DNA of 64,000 bases from Actinernus sp. WN-2022 (GCA_030867875.1 JAOWCC010001589.1:87505537-87569536), one strand, 5' to 3'; shown: positions 1-14,700, counted from the first letter of the stretch. The notes: a model not told the origin generated them from the sequence alone. Made by a program: numbers and translations.

Positions 1-2600
1 ATGGTAACAATGACTGTAGTTTACTTAGGAGGGGGGGGGGGAGGGGAGAGGTGGTTCTTTTCGGTCTAGAAATAGCTAAAAATTTGGTCCCAAAAACTCA
101 GGCCTGATTCTAAAGACTAAACCTTTGTCACAAAAGGTTACAGTAATCGCCTTTCGCCCCTTATTCGCTGGCGGCACACAGCGATCGCCTTTGGCGAAAA
201 CAACGAAAAGTGGTTGCCTTCCGCTGTAGAAAATTTCGCCTCACTTGTGAAAAAAATTGCTGTTGTCTCTTGAAAAAATAGCTGTTGCCAAACTGAAAAG
301 CTGGCAACGATTTTTTTCGCCGTAGAAAATAACAATGATCACCGTTAGTGTCAGTGTTTATTTCGTCCAAATCTTCTCAGCTTTGTATAAAACCAAAACC
401 CATTGAAAACCGTTTCTGATCTAACAAACACTGAGGAAATCAGTGCCGTAACGAGAGACAAGAATTGTGGAAAATAAAGGTGAATAAACACCATCCCGCT
501 AGTTTGGTGCCTTATTTCATCTGATAAACTTTACCTTCTGTACCACACTTGATCCATTAATCCTTCAGGATTTTAGCTGAAATGATTGCTTATGTTTTCA
601 AGAAACCAGCTTATCAAAAGATCCCATTCTTGGAGTTGACATGTGAATTCTCTCGACATTGTCTGGTTTTCGACACAACAACACCCAAGTGTCACGCTCT
701 GTGAACTTCGCGGATAGCGTATAAAGTGTGGCTTATTCACCACACAGCATCTCAACTTTTTTGTGAAAATGGAAAAGGTCCACCAAAGAAAATATTCTGT
801 AGTTCTTTTTTTTAATGTGGAATCTGTTTTCAAAGGTGAGGAGGTTCGAGTATCTCGAATTCCATGACACAGAAGCGTGAATTTTTCCACGAACTGATTT
901 GAATAATCGATTAGTCGGCAGTGTTTGTTTTACTTTGCGATACATGCACCAAACATTTCCTAAAGACAAATTTTCGTTTAGAAATTGAGATACTTTCCGA
1001 ATCAAATGTTTTTCTTTTATATTCGTTTTGTGTCTGAACAATTTCGCCTGATGCCGGAAATGCTTTGAGTCGAAGGTGAGTCGATTAGTTTCTTAAAATT
1101 GCTGTGAAATCGCACTGTAGATTATACGAATGGATTTACGACTTCTATCTATCAAGAATGTACACATGTTGATGTTCATACGTCTACTAAGACACAACAA
1201 TTAAAACCTACTATGAGGTACCTGCATTGTTACCTAAATTTACACTGAGAGGTGCGGGTAATCTGTTAATATGTTTTTCTTTGAGACTCTAAAATCAGCG
1301 GGTGCGGGTAATAGGCCGGAAATTACGGTAAGAAACAGCAATAATTCAATTCATCTTTATTTTCCATGTCACACGAGCAGTACATACAATTTGTTATTAT
1401 AACATATGTATATATTTATCTTTAACAGAGCTTGGTTCATAGGTATTAGATTGACAGCGATAACACAGATGGATGACTGGCTAGAAAACCCTAGTACAAA
1501 TGTAGGAGCTTGTGAACACCAGTCACCTTAATATAAAGTAGTAAGTTATATCTGGTCAGGCTGAAAATAGGATAAAGTAAAAGACAAAAGAACACGTATA
1601 ATAAAGTAGCTCTGCATCATTGTTCATCTAGTTAAGGTCTATCAAAAAAATTGAAAGATAGCTCTTAAGTTTGCATTGGAAAATATTTAGTGATTTAAGA
1701 GTTTTTTTTATAATTATCAGTGTTGAGGGAGTTCCAAAGAGCTGTCTGCTATGTCTAAGTGTGAGTTGGTTGGTAATAGTTCTTTTCTTGGCGACATGGA
1801 TTCTGGTATTATAATCTTTAAAGACTACAGGAAGTGTTGAGGTGTTTGATATTATTTTGGTGTCATATATATTTAACAGCTTACATTGTAAGTTTAAAGA
1901 AAATAGGCTTGGTTTGTTCTCTGTTACTGTACCACAGCATTATTACTTATCATTTGGATTATATGTTTTTGCAGTTTAAAAATTTGATCTAAGTTTGAGG
2001 TATAACAGCTTTCTCATACGATAGACAAAGGCTTTGACTTCATATTAGCATCCAACTTCAGTAATAACTGAATTATTTTAACTGTTTTCACATTGTGAAA
2101 ATCTCTTTAGTTGCAAGCAGTGAACTATAATTATAAAGTAACAACTTGTACACTGTTTCGATCTACAATGTTTGGTGAAGCAAATTCGGTGACTGAACCA
2201 CTTTCAGTAAACAAAATCAGTGACTCTCCCACTTCAGTAAACAAAATTGGTGACTACCACTTTCAGTAACACAAAATTGGTGATTCAACCACCTTCGGTA
2301 AAATGAATTCAGTGTTAAAATGAATGGAGTTCACGGAACAAATGTGCATGGTTACCGAATTTTTGTTTTACCGAACCACATTTGGTACAGCATGCGGTTG
2401 AAAAACGTTTGACAGGGACCATAGGTTAGGTTAATTATTCTACAAATAATCCAAATGATTACATCTCACTACAATCATTATACATCACTATTACTAAAAC
2501 TATTATCACATGATAATTTCACCTTGACAAGTTGCTAACACATCAGCCAGCTAAACCTCACCTTAGTTAACATACTGTCATCAACACTTACTGTTAGCTG
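1..2600. other. Non-coding stretch with decayed repeats
   Basis: No exon of either flanking gene is recognisable here. The next PPP2R5 exon, expected to continue with the conserved LVYEFFLRFLES-type segment, is not visible and should lie to the left of the window. The stretch holds a G-rich run (about 31-55), an old DNA-element core (500-915), and a loose run of short repeats around 2170-2310 in which variants of GGTGACT and CACTTTCAGTAAACAAAAT recur. The short ORFs here have no recognisable protein character. Confidence 0.6.
500..915 (-). repeat. Decayed core of a motif-array DNA element (copy A)
   Basis: Read on the minus strand, this block matches the core of the element at 35641-37432, over roughly 36480-36900. 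Shared landmarks occur in the same order: CATCTGATAAACTTTA followed by CTTCTG, TTGTCTGGTTTT followed by GACACAACAA, AATGTGGAT/AATC next to GTTTTCAAAGGTGA, and GAACTGATTTGAATAATC. The flanks (about 130-360) are rich in GCTGTTGCC, TTCGCC and similar motifs, not the CCGTTAGAA arrays of the other copy. The boundaries of this copy could not be fixed. Confidence 0.6.
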
Positions 2601-2639
2601 AGATATGATAACACCAAGTGTTTGTTATTACATTATTAC

Positions 2640-2741
2640 CTGCAAATGAGGCCAAGATGCTTCCAAGGTTGGGTCATCTTCCTCTGGATCAAAATCAGGA
2701 TTCTCAGAGGGAGGCAGTGTCCTGAAGATGTTACAGGCGAC
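2640..2741 (-). CDS. PPP2R5: PPP2R5 exon 4
   Basis: Exactly 34 codons (102 nt, phase 0 at both ends) start [15 protein letters not shown] and end LEASWPHLQ, with acceptor CCTCAG and donor GTAATA. In B56 proteins this segment directly follows the IVKM/VVHMF-type end of exon 3, so the two exons join exactly across a 12.5 kb intron. Confidence 0.95.
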
Positions 2742-5700
2742 CTGAGGCAAACAAATGTTAAGAATAACCATCTAGGTGCTTATATATTTGCATGTATTCC
2801 ATGTCAAATTAAAAGGGGATTTATTAAACTTTTCAACACAAAAACTGAAATATAGTGTACAGACAAGGGAACAAGTCTTTGCATGTTAGCTGTGGCCTCA
2901 CTTTCATGCCGTGATTGCAACTTCCATTCCCAGGTAAAGAGTAAATGGTCAAAGGCACATATAAGGTCTCGATAAAGGTTCAAAATGGAAAAGTTTTGAA
3001 AATACGTTTTTGTGCAAATTCTGAATCTAAAAGCCCTAATCTAGCATCACAACAAAACTCAAACTAAAATATTTGTTTTAAAGCCTTGAAAATGCAACTT
3101 TCTGATTTCCCACTAAAAAAGGCAAGAAAAATGATTGACAGCTGCTGTCATTAACTGGGCATGTTATTTCATTCTTGCTATCCTGTGATTTTCTGCACCA
3201 CTTTTCCTTGGAAAATATTTCTACGTTAATGCAATGCCCAAAAAAATTAAAGGTACAATGTAGATCGTTCTTAGAGATATTCAAAAAAAGAAGAGAAAAG
3301 CAGCACAATTTAGGTTGTGTTCGATTGACCGTATTCCAGAATAGGAATAGATGGAATAGTCTCTGGAAATCACTGGTTCAGGCATAATTTACACTGTAAG
3401 CTACAAATGCTTGCTGACAATATGATATTCAGGATACAATTAGTATTCCAGTGGCTAAAACAATCCAGTATTTAAGCGTTTTGTAGTGATCATTCTGTTT
3501 ATTCTTATTCTGGAATATGGTGATAATTTAGTATTGTTTCTCCTCCTGCCTTTCTTGCTCGACTGGGAATTTTGTTATAATGGTTAGACTTATGAATGAC
3601 TATTCCTGAATTTGATATACTTTTCAATTCCATTCTCACCATGATCAGATCACTTCTCCAGGCCACACAGGCAGAGTGAAATTCAACACTCACAAAAATG
3701 ACATCAATTAAAATATTATCTGATTTGATTGGCCAGCCACTGGAGAAAGTGTTGAGGAGGCGGGGCTAGACATACAGTATTGTGCAAAAGTCTTGCAACA
3801 ACCTTTCGGCGAATTTCTGGGCTTTTCGGGGCTTTACGGCGAAAATGAACGAAAATTTTCATGAGCCGAAATTTCGGCGATATTTCGACGAAAATTCATA
3901 AAGCGTTTTGTTTAATCTGTGCGAAATTTCGCAGTGCTCTGCGACAGGTTAGCACGAAAATTCGCTGCACTCTGCGAAAGATCGCGCAAAATTTCGTTTG
4001 ATACTCTGCGAATATTCGCGCAAAACTTCGCTTCTTCGAAATTTCGGTCTTTCGAAATTTCGGTCCTTCGAAATTTCGATGCCCGTAAAAGATCAAGTAC
4101 ATGTACTTTTTCCGGCACACTCGGTCAATTCGACAAACCTGAGTTGTAAACTTAATTTATTCGGACTTTGACTAACTGAACATTACGACTCTCTTTCGAA
4201 CGGTACAGGACAACAACTGCAGAGTTTACTTCAGTTCTGTCATTATAATGGCTAAGAATAGAAATCTGATGCTTTGATTCCCGGTTTGAATCGAAGGCCG
4301 GATGGGTAATGAACGAAAGAAATGTTACTTAAATCGCACGCTCCAACTTTGAACGTGTTCAACTGTAAACTGTACCTTCTGTATGTCCACAATAATATTC
4401 AGACCGTCAGCCTTCCAGTCATCTTTGTAAAAACCATTGCATAACGTTTCCAAGAAAATGGCTTTTTGAATATTCTCCGAAGCGGAGCAGACATGTTGTC
4501 GGCATGTGTGTCTGTTTTTTTTTTACACAACATTCCCGCTTTAAAGCTCGACTCACTCGCTTAGCGCAAAGCATAACACCAAATAAAGTTTTGCTTCAGC
4601 GCAGTTTCACATTTACGGCAGATCCTTCTCTTGTTAAAGGTTTTGGCTGAAATCATTGCAACCGTTTGCCGTCCTAATTATCTCAACTTCTTGGAGTCTG
4701 AATTTCCACGTGCAATCAGTCAGGCGTGAACGTGTCAGTCTCAAATTACGCGGTACTAACGAAGCAACGTTTGTCATGAAAGACGTGAAAAAACTTCTAT
4801 ACTCTTACCAGAAAACTTCTACTGGGAAAGTGCAATTTTTTTTAATTAAAAGCCCTTTATGCATCAGTTCACGTAAATGAAAGTGCCCGTTTTAATACCG
4901 GGAAATTAAGTTGCACCACCGCGGTATTTTTGTATGCTTCGAAATTTCGGATCACGATATTTCGATAACCTGGTCCGAATTTTCGTTTAACAATAAATGA
5001 AATATCGTCGAAATGTCGCTCGCAGGTTGGCGATATTTCGTTTTGGATTCGAATTTTCGCGTATCTGCTCGATTCTTCGTCGAAATTTCGAACGAAAATT
5101 TACACGAAATTTCAACGAAATTTCAACGACATTCGTAAGAACAAAGAGCGAAATTCGTCGAAATACGTTTGCAAGACTTTTGCACAATACTGTATGGGGG
5201 CATGAAACAGCATCAATCAGCTTATTCTCAGTAAACTTTTTTGAGCTACAGAAAGAACTTCAAAAAGCTAAATTTCAACACGAATGTATCCAAAACTTAG
5301 AGCAAAATAATAGTCTAACTGTTATTAAAATAGAGCTTGTGAGTAGCAACAAAGCCAGTTTTCTCTCTCTCTCTCTGTTTCTATGGCTGATAGTTGACTC
5401 AGAGCTACACTCCACATCAGCCATAATTATAGTTCACCACAAAAAATTTGCACGCTCTCGTTGGACAAAGCGATTATGTGACACAATAGTGTCTGTCTCG
5501 GAAGTATCGCCTTATAGTTTCCCTTGGAAATTTGATGTTCTTTACTTCTGTTTTGGACTTATATTATTTTTTTAAAGATCAAATTTATGTGGACAACTAT
5601 CAGCCAATAGTTCCTCAACATACACACACTATTGTTATAATAGAAACTTCAAGATTGTAGTCTAGTAATAATAATTGTTAACGATCAGTGATTCATTTTG

Positions 5701-8700
5701 CCATCAGCATACATCCCAGCCACTTTTTGGACAAATTTGATAGGAAATATAGGCTGTGCAAGTTCTAAATATAGGAAAATATAGGATTTTTTTCCAAAAT
5801 ATAGGCACTTTATAGGAGCTAAAATAGCTTTCAAACAATAAATAGTAAACAATAAACACACAATGTTTTAAACGTGAACTTTTAATGTGTTTGATCAAAC
5901 CTGTTTTGTTTTTTTGATAGGAAAGAATTTGCTTTTGTTAATTCACAACAAAAATGCTAAAAAGTGCAAAATATAAATGTATCACTCAGCATACATTCTA
6001 TTAAAAGGAAATATAGGCTCTTTATAGGATCCTATACAAATTATAGGATATATAGGAAATATAGGAGGTCTGGGATGCCTGCATCAGCTTCCTGTAATTT
6101 GCTAAAATATTATCCAAATGTCCAAAGACATTGTACACAATTTAGGCTGAATTGCCTAAAAGAAATTTCTTATACATGCAATAAAATAATTTTATTTGCT
6201 AAAAAGTAGTTTTTGTTCAAGAATCACGTACACAAAGTTTAACATGCAAAGAAAATAATTATTGGTGTGCGCTCGCCCAAAATACCTCAAAATGCAGGAA
6301 CACATCAAAATATTAAAACAAAATTGGCCAGTCGATTTTGCCTCCAACTTGCTGTGTGTGCTGGGCCGCCCCAGCTTCTAAAAGCTGGGTTATAATTATG
6401 TCCAACTATTTCCAAGAGAGAATCCATGATGTTCATAATTATAACACTAGGAATAGTGACAATATACAGGGATTGAGCCAGAAATTGAGCCAGAAGGGAC
6501 AATTTGACCTTTTTGCGAGTGAACTGGTATTAATTTCCTTTGAAAGCGGCCAAAGCAGGTCAATTTGACCATTATTGTATTTTTTCAAGGGACAAATGTG
6601 TTTTTAAAGCAGAAATGGTGCAATGGCGCAGCCTGGCTCGTTCCACGAATATAGTTATAGAAAAAGTAAAATTAGAGTCACCAAAAGGGCATTATTTTAC
6701 AAAGGAGCTTGAATTTTTAATGATTTTAAGAAATCTTAAGTAATTTCAAATTCAGTGATAATAGGAGCACAATATTAACAATTCAGAAGTGTTCATTACC
6801 ATGTTATCTATACCACTCTGGCAATACGTGCTTCCCAGTTGCTCCTAAGGTCTGGAATGCTCTTCCGCTGACTGTCCGCGAGAGTGGTTCTGTTGACTCT
6901 TTTAAGTCCAATCTCAAAACTATTTTTTTCAGAATTGCTTTTAAATGTTAGTCTACATATATATACACTGTTATTAACATTGAAATATTTTATTTTAGAT
7001 ACTTTTAACTCAAGAATGTCTTTTTTATATAAAGCTTAACATTTTTATATAATTTTATTATAATCATAGTTCATGTAAAGCGCTTTAGAATATCTTTTTA
7101 TAAATTAAGCGCTATATAAATTATTAAAATTATTAAAAAAATATTATTAATACAGAGAAATTCTAGACATTAAGAGAATTTCAGATGAAGTATTCTAAAA
7201 TGTTTGACCTTAAATAGACAATGGGAGAGTATTACGCTAAGAAATAGCTTCCACTGGGAAGCCAATTCATAAAAACAACATACTAATTTCAGAATTTAGA
7301 AACAAAAATTATTGAACCAAGATATTTCACATATGCTTTTAACAATCACCAAGTTTCCTAAGGAAAAATCTGCCATATTCTAGGCAAGACAGGTGGTTTT
7401 GTTGTAAGAAAAATGATTAGTATTGACAAATTTTAGAATTCAGAAACAATAATAACTTTTTATTGAACTAAGATATTTCACTGAGACTTTTAACAATCAA
7501 CAAGTTTCCTAAAGGAAAAAAAATCCACATTCTAGGCAACACAGGTGGTTGTGTTGCGAGAAAAAATGATCAGTCAATTTGGTAGTAACACTCCCAGGAC
7601 TGTGATTAGAAGCCCGCTAGTAGTGATTATCGGCAGCAAATATGATCACTGGCTACTTAATTTAATAAACCTAAAGCCAGAGACACAGCTTATGACACAA
7701 AAAAGGCTATTTCTCAAAGTTGTCCAAACTTAAATAATTAAGGTTACCGTATAACTTCGCGGCACATTTTATAAAAAAAAAATGTTTTAATTATTTTGAA
7801 GTTGATGGATTGATCTTCAATTTCCCGAAAAATTATTTTTTAACATGCAATAGTTTGCAAGATATTACAAAAAAAAAGTATTTTGAAGGAAAGTAAATAA
7901 ATCGCTTAGGGTTATAAATCCCTCCAATCCCATTACATGCCACTGGCACCGATGCTGATCTGCGATTAAGTTGCCATCAAATCTGTAACTAAATTATTCC
8001 ATTAACCGTTTATAAGAGCATCAACATGGGAAGATATGTGCTTGAGTAGAAACTAAAAGCTATACATCCCCAAGAGATCTCATAGCAGCTACATAGCAGG
8101 TTTAGGGTCAACGTCAGCACTCAGAGCATGAAGTTACTTACCACTCGCTTTTCACTTCGCTCTTGTCTGTGGCATTAAGTGCCTTTCGACATGGTTTTGT
8201 TTTTGCTATCCAGCCCTCTCCCTTCTTGGTACAACCCGTTGATCTACCTTTCTTTTTCCCTTTTTGCGCTTTCTCTCTAGTTTCGGCCATAACACAACGC
8301 TCTGTAAAATATTTATGAAACTACACTGGTACGCAAGAGTGAAAGCAGGTTTCTTATGCAATTTGAGCTACTTACTAATTTCCCACAAATTTATGGACTA
8401 TTCATAACCTCCGGGGGTCCTTACATATAATTGGCTAGTTGGTTTTAGTGTTGACGTTTGCTTTTATGAGGTGTGATGAGTTTACTAACCTTCAGAAGCC
8501 AAAAACTACATTAGATTTTTATGAGTATTCGCTGTCTTTGGATTAATTTATAGGGTATGAAGACTGGTCAGATCTTGATGAAACTTGGCCTGAAGTTAGA
8601 GGAACTACTTACCAACCAAAGTGAGCGAGCGTTTAGCAATATTTTTTTTTTTTTTCTTATAAGAGTACTTGCCGTGATAAAACACATAAATTATTTTGAT

Positions 8701-11700
8701 TGAAACTTTGAATATATAAAAAATATATATAAAAAAACGCTCAACACTTTGACAGGCTGCCATGTGCTGATTGACATCATGCAGCCAAATCATTCATAGG
8801 CACGAACGCGGAAGCACATAAATTCACTTCTTTGTTGTTTTTGCATTTGTTGCCTTAGCATTTCCTGAAAATGTAATATTTGTGCAAAGAAACCATTTCA
8901 GTACATTCTACATTCTATAATCTTTCCAGTGATACATGTATATAGGTTTCTATAGTTTCCTTTGAAACGATGCGCATATGATTCTATTTGCGAGAGACAT
9001 CCGCGAAGGTAAACAGTAACCTTAATATCAGCCCTACACTCCTAATGGTGATTTCAATACAATAACTTAATAACAGCCCTGCACTCCTAACATTGATTTC
9101 AATACAATACCTTAATAACAACCCTGCACTCCTAATGGTGATTTCAACACAATAATTAATAACAACCCAGCACTCCTAATGGTGATTTCAATACAATAAT
9201 TAATAACCACCCCGCACTCCTAATGGTGATTTCAATACAATAATTAATAACAACCCCACACTCCTTATGGTGATTTCAATTACAATACCTTAATAACAAC
9301 CCTGCACTCCTAATGGTGATTTCAATACAATAATTAATAACAACCCCACACTCCTAATGGTGATTTCAATTACAATACCTTAATAACAACCCTGCACTCC
9401 TAATGGTGATTTCAATACAATAATTAATAACCCTACACTCCTAATGGTGATTTCAATACAATAATTAATAACAACCCCGCACTCCTAATGGTGATTTCAA
9501 TACAATAATTAATAATAACCCTGCACTCCTAATGGTAATTTCAATACAATAATTAATGATAACCCTGCACTCCTAATGGTGATTTCAATACAATAATTAA
9601 TAACAACCCTGCACTCCTAATGGTGATTTCAATACAATAATTAATAATAGCCCTGCACTCCTAATGGTAATTTCAATACAACAAGAGCCCATCTGGGCTT
9701 TCACTCGGGCCACATGAGATTGAAGATGAAATACACTTTCATTTGAAATCTCTTAGTAATAACCAAAGGGAAGAATTATTAGCTGAATTTAGCAGTCTTT
9801 TGGAGTGGCCGGTAGCGCGGTGACTTTCATAAAATTTCTCTGCTCCTCTAGTAAATATGTAATTTAATATTTTTGTTTTTCTCGTATGTTGACCTTTTAA
9901 TTTAAACAGTTTAACACACTGCATTTGAGCAGGCATATATTCATTGTTTTGAACCCGAGAATTAACCGTACTACCGTACTTCATGGTCCCTTTCTTTAGT
10001 AGTGGGTTGTCGGTCAGGTAATTATAAACTCTCGTCATTTAGCACAGAAAATGTATTCTGATGAATAGGGATCGGGTTGTCGTGAAGAATCTAAAGAATT
10101 CCGTCTCTTCCGGTTTGAATTTGACTCATGTGTATGTTGCTTTTGGAGTTTCAAGGATATGTTGATCCAAAACTACAGGCTCTTGGGGTTTTTCATTGAC
10201 TTGTGAACTTGCAGGCTCTGTAATTTGTTTTGTTTTCTTAGTATAACATAAAGTGTTGAACATGTTCATTTTCTCAAGCATGTCGCGCGTGACCTCTGTT
10301 TCTTCATTCGTTAAGTTCTCTACTTTCATCTGTAATCTGGGAAACTCGATCTTTTCCCATGCCTTGGCACATAACTATTCCTGTTGTGGATGATTATAAG
10401 TAAAATCCTTCGACAGCTTGTACCGTTTCCGCTAGGTCAATATCCTCGCTGGAACGAAATAACTTGATCTCAATACTCTGATCCAATTTACGGTAAATTT
10501 AAATATATGACAGTTTTTAAGAGACTCATAATATTGGTCTTGAAGTGCCTTCACCCAAAATAAGATGTTCTTCTCGGATGTTTTAAATGCAGCACAGCGA
10601 GCCGATGGCTTATAGATTCCAATATCTATTTCTTCGAATTTTAGCTTTCCGGATCCTGGCCCCTTTGCTTCAGGTCGTCGTACGTGTCGTATATAAAAGC
10701 ACTGGCCATCTGGGTAAAAAACGCGGTCCTTCGGCTCCGACAATAGCGCCAGTTGCAATATCCTGAGCCTGTTGGAAGGCTTTCGCATGAGTGAAGTTAA
10801 ATAAAACATTAAACTGGCTTACATTTGAGAGATGAGACTCCAAGTTACAGAGAAAGTTGCTCGCGGATTCCGCCATCTTGCTTTACTGTATTAAATTATG
10901 TAAATAAATTAACCTGGCGATTGTTGCGTGACCAGCACAGTGCGATCTGATTGGTGTGAATTTGACCTTTAACGCATGCGCTGAACGCTTGCTACACGGA
11001 ATAAAAAAATAAAAAAATAAAAACTACTTGCATTTTAAGACTCGGTGCTGCCACAGGCAGCCCGAGTAATAACTTCATAATAACCCTGCACTCCTAATGG
11101 TAATTTCAATACAATAGGATAAGTTGCCTTTTGTTATAGACAAGGCAATATTTCAATTAGAAGACGCTAATATAAATTACAAGAAACTTCCTTCTGCAAA
11201 TAGTTAAACTAATCGAGGTGGGGGAAGAAAAAGGTGATTATATTATAAATTTAGTTAATTAATTAATTATAGCACAGATCTGACTGTGACGTATAAGTAT
11301 AGAAGAAAAAAGGAAAAGGAAAGAGTGTGACTACATTATATACATATCCAGTAAAAATAGTGTTATTAAATGATAACATAGCAATAATTTAATTACTTAA
11401 ATGGCATATTTTCAAGGGAAAAAATATATTATTTACATTCATTAATTACCTGGGAGACTTCAAGATAGTCATCAGCTTTTAATAAAATATCAAAGAGTCT
11501 GTGTTTCAATTCTGTTTTAAAAGTAAGTTTAAGTTTAAGAAAAGTAAGTTATATAACAACCCTACACTCCTAATGGTGATTTCAATACAATAGGATAAGT
11601 TGCCTTTTGTTATAATAACCCCCTGCACTCCTAATGGTGATTTCTGACAATATAGTAGGATACAGGTAAGTTGCCTTTTGTTATAACAACCCCCTGCACT

Positions 11701-14700
11701 CCTAATGGTGATTTCAATACAATAGGATAAGCTGCTTTTTGTTTTATTAAGATTTTACCACAATCATTCAAAAATTAATATCAAAATTTGTATAAATGCA
11801 TACATGTACCTACTTGGGTTAGAAATGTAGAAAACGTGGCACACAGAACAACACATTCTATTATCTTTTTCAGTGCTAAGTCTAACAAACTCCTCTACAA
11901 ACACTTTATTTTAATTAGCAGGATATAGCTACAGTGAGCAAATGTAAGTTATGTTTATTTCCTGTCGTCTACAGTAGCCTCACATCAAGTAACATATAAT
12001 TCAAATGTAATACTGTACATGTAAGTATTTTAGATTGTATATCCTACTTAAATTAACCTATTTTGAAATAAACTACACCATTAAGGTTACTGGATACCTT
12101 CAAAACGAAAAAGAGGATGGAATTTTTTTTCACACAGAAATGTAGTTTTAGTAGCAGTGTTTGATATACTAAAAACTCTGTTCAAAAAATATATATATTG
12201 ACGGAGAAATACCAAAAGGAAGTTTTTAACCGGAAGTAAAAGGTTCTGTTTGATTGACAGCAGATCAATTAACACATGACAAGTGCTCACTCACCTGTAT
12301 CGAAAGTGTGGGGAAAGCTAGCGCATAAATTCATTTCATATACCAATGTTTACGTTTATTAATAAACGTTTTTCCACACACGATTCCGTAATTCCATCGG
12401 TTGTTGGCCTTATGTCTTCCAAAAAGCAAGCAGGATACCCTTAGCTTGGAAAACAAAGAAAAACGAAAAGCAAAACAAGGCCAAACAATGCATACGACTT
12501 TGAGCCAAATAGAAGTCCTCGCAAAACCAGACAAGGGTTTGTATTTTCACTTGCGTGCCGAGTGATCCACATCTGAACATAAAGAAGAATTGATAGGAGC
12601 CAGCCGAGAGAATATTTGTTTCCAAGAAAGCTAAGATGGAAACGTAAAGTCTGACGGTTCACCTTTTTTTCATTTTTTTTCTCAAGTCAAACAAGCCGGC
12701 TATAGATACGGCACGTACCTTTGATCGGAAATCAACATACAATATTCATCTCGGCAAATATATATATTTCTCTAATTCCTAGATTACAATATCCTCTGGA
12801 ACCCACATATTAAAACAAGAGACTACAAGGAGAACTATGGCTTGTAATTATATTTACATATTGAAACTCTACCTTTAGTTTTCCCGCGGAATTTTGGGGA
12901 GACTCCAGGAGGTTGCTTCTGATTGGAGAATGGGTGTCAAGTCCGGAAAGCCGCTCTAAGTAGGTGTGAATCAGTTGCTGAACTTCTAATGCCGATTTCT
13001 CGGCTACAATTTTTCAACGTTTCTGCAGTCTTCAAGTGAATTGATTGCATATAAGAATTTACCAGAAATTTTGAAATTTCGTCCAGTGATTCTACGATAA
13101 CTAATATCCAAAAGGGTGTGTGCTTTTCCCCGATTTGTTTTTAGTTTTAAAGATATCGGTCCAAGCGTGATGGCTTGACAAAAATAATCAATGACTCGAC
13201 TTTAAACTGCAGGGCTAAAAATAATGGCCGGTCAGTCGCCGGTCAAGATCAGTATTTGGTTGAAACTGTAGTAACATTGACTGGTCAAAATGACCGGCAA
13301 GGCAAAGATTTGACCGGACAAGTTCCAATTCTGGCCGGACATTGTCCGATGACCGGCCGTTATTTTTAGCCCTGAAACTGCAATAATTTCGCATAGAAAA
13401 TAGATATAAAAAATCGCACACACTTTTGGAGATCAATGACCGCTTAACTCGACACAAGTGTAATTACTTCGTAAGTATAAAAACCCGGCGCTGGTAATTC
13501 GTGTTTATAAACGTCTTCGACATTGGGTTAAAGTGACTGTAGTTTTAAATCTAGCGTAATTCCGAATAAAATAACTTTTTACTGGTATTCTTCAGTTATC
13601 AACCTTTCCATTGATATATAGGTTCCCATATTTTGTTCGCCGAGTGCCTGCATAAACGCATTTTTGCGGAAATCACTTTTGAAGGTATCCAGTAACCTTA
13701 ATTTCCCAGCAGTGGACTCTCTTTTCTTTCTTTCTGGCAGTTTAAATTAGTCCAGATTATCAAGATACATTAGAAAAATTGCATTAAAAAATGTACATTT
13801 TCAATGCCTTTGCTTCTCCGGTAACAATATATATTAAAACACATAATCTCTATTTAGTCTTGTTTTGGTGGAATTTTCACAAGGGTAGGTAAACAAACCA
13901 CACATTACTAGGTAAGTAGTTGTTCCTGTACTACTTTTACATTCTACATTATTCTAATGCCAGTAAATGACTTTCTTTAATATCTGTTACACTTTGCTGA
14001 TATTATTTGTTACCAATTAAGAAGATACAGGAGGACACTGTTGATGATAACAAAGAGGCTATGAAATTTGGACAAGACTTTGATACAGTCCTTCCTGCTT
14101 GGATATTTATGATGAATATTTTGAGATATTAATGAGAACTTGAATATTTTCCAAAGAAATCACACCTCAATGCTCACGGGCCCAAATATCTGAAATTTCC
14201 TGTGGCATGTAATTCAATATTTGCGTACTTTAAGGAGTTGTCTCCCTTTATTTAAATGTTGAAATCAGCTCTGCACCACAATTAGTAGAACATGCAGTCT
14301 TTCGGCAAGTCTTTCATTGTGAATTTGCTATTCCAATTATTTCATTTCCAAGGACATGACAATATTCGGATTGTTTCTATGAACCGAGACCTCGCTATAT
14401 CGAATGGAAACTGAAGTAAAGGGTATGGTAACGAACGCTAAAAGAAATGCGACAAAAGGGTGATGCGAAGATTGTTCAATACAAGACACTAGACAGTAAA
14501 TCTTGATCGTATTATACACAACAACATGGCAGACATTGCAGGAGTTAGTGTAGTTCCGTCGAAACGAAGCTCAGCACTAAATCATGAATCCACACACAAT
14601 CTAAATAAATGTGGTTAAATGCAATTCATAATTACTTCATTTAAACCAGCGTATCTTTACATGACTGGGAACAAATAGGCTAGTTTGTGGCCAAGGAAAA

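Noticed and set aside
4997..5575. 192-codon plus-strand ORF
   Set aside because: It starts in the TTCGAAATTTCG array of element B and runs across its right end into unrelated intron sequence. Its Arg/Phe-rich start only reflects the repeat.
9022..9690. CRISPR-like regular repeats
   Set aside because: The units are tandem with no unique spacers, and the window is eukaryotic.
14526..14615. Short plus-strand [19 protein letters not shown]
   Set aside because: 29 codons with a fair start context but no splice donor, no homology and no partner exon.
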